From positions 1 through 5,064 of the forward strand of contig JAFPBP010000046.1 in NCBI GenBank assembly GCA_017424085.1: 5,064 nt of DNA, in the 5' to 3' direction. This document shows, in pieces, positions 4,833-5,064 of this stretch. Under the pieces are notes generated by a model. It did no database searches and was not told the origin of the DNA. It was given only the letters and a program-made list of their open reading frames with translations. The first letter of the stretch is position 1, and each line of letters starts with the position of its first letter. This stretch comes from Clostridia bacterium. Its GTDB lineage: Bacteria > Bacillota > Clostridia > Oscillospirales > UBA644. The translations under genes were made by a program, and so were the position numbers.

Positions 4833-5064
4833 TTATTTGATCTTGAAATGATAAGGCAAGCCCGAGCGGCGGGGAGCGTCGATCTCACCCACGATGAGGG
4901 GCGCCAGCTCTTTGAGGAGCTCGTCGGTCACGTCGCATCCGCCGGGCACGATGTGCTTGACGGGGACGTACTTGGTCTTATTCGCGGTTTCGCTGACGGG
5001 AACGGTGCCGTAGTCCAGCGCGTACAGAGAGCCGGGGCGGCGAATATAGGTAATCATCAATCCC
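4833..5064 (-). CDS. 6-phosphofructokinase family protein, C-terminal fragment
   Basis: The last 76 codons of a gene that enters from the right edge. The frame is open to the edge (GGA TTG ATG ...), so the TTG or ATG there need not be a start. Counting from the edge, M3-I4-T5, ETANKTKYVP (25-34), DVT (44-46), PLIVGE (55-60) and GLPYHFKIK (68-76) match in order the C-terminal tail known from long, often PPi-dependent phosphofructokinases of anaerobes (xMVxxxR, xxANxxKxVPxxWI, GxxVTxE, PLIxGE, GLPxx). Those enzymes are usually about 400 residues, so some four fifths would lie outside. They phosphorylate fructose 6-phosphate in cytosolic glycolysis. The phosphoryl donor, ATP or PPi, is set by residues not in the window, so no symbol is given. 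A deacetylase gene follows after 30 nt. The alternative, a complete small protein of 74-75 residues from the TTG or ATG, is unlikely since only GGGA-like bases precede it. Confidence 0.75.
   Translation of the reverse strand, partial: GLMITYIRRPGSLYALDYGTVPVSETANKTKYVPVKHIVPGGCDVTDELLKELAPLIVGEIDAPRRSGLPYHFKIK

Overview
The window reads as chromosomal DNA of an anaerobic bacterium of the Bacillota, most likely a gut-type member of class Clostridia. The grounds are strong AGGAGG-type ribosome binding sites, two perfect sigma-A promoters (TTGACA, 17 bp, TATAAT), G+C-rich genes with A+T-rich spacers, a small stand-alone FeoA in front of FeoB, and what looks like the C-terminus of a long-type (possibly PPi-dependent) phosphofructokinase. 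The genus cannot be fixed from the sequence.

Layout. The left edge (1-449, minus strand) is a ferrous iron uptake locus. A consensus promoter and a GGTTAG-N6-CTAACC palindrome precede feoA (157-369). A 131-bp spacer follows, with a candidate terminator hairpin and a second, degenerate copy of the palindrome, and then the first eight codons of feoB (leaving the window at base 1). Divergently, from its own consensus promoter, a complete cytoplasmic alpha-L-rhamnosidase of family GH78 (586-2829, plus strand) occupies the middle. It ends at a perfect 14-bp hairpin (2847-2878) that can serve as terminator for both converging transcripts.

The right half is a minus-strand series read from right to left. 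It comprises the 3' end of a phosphofructokinase-family gene (4833-5064), a NodB/CE4-type polysaccharide deacetylase family protein (3942-4802), and an uncharacterised, probably beta-propeller protein (2883-3935). The last two are separated by 6 bp, and the last ribosome binding site lies in the final codons of the deacetylase gene, so they are almost certainly co-expressed.

How they fit. The rhamnosidase would release L-rhamnose from imported rhamnosides. The deacetylase resembles the gellan-lyase-associated CE4 subgroup and, with the propeller protein, probably acts on a carbohydrate, but no substrate can be read from the sequence. None of the three complete carbohydrate-related or unknown proteins has a recognisable signal peptide. 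The feo locus is functionally separate and shares only the divergent promoter region with the rhamnosidase gene. I see no mobile element, CRISPR, tRNA, rRNA or phage signature. The least explained items are the deacetylase/propeller pair, the two matching iron-locus palindromes, and the matching upstream boxes of the two divergent promoters.
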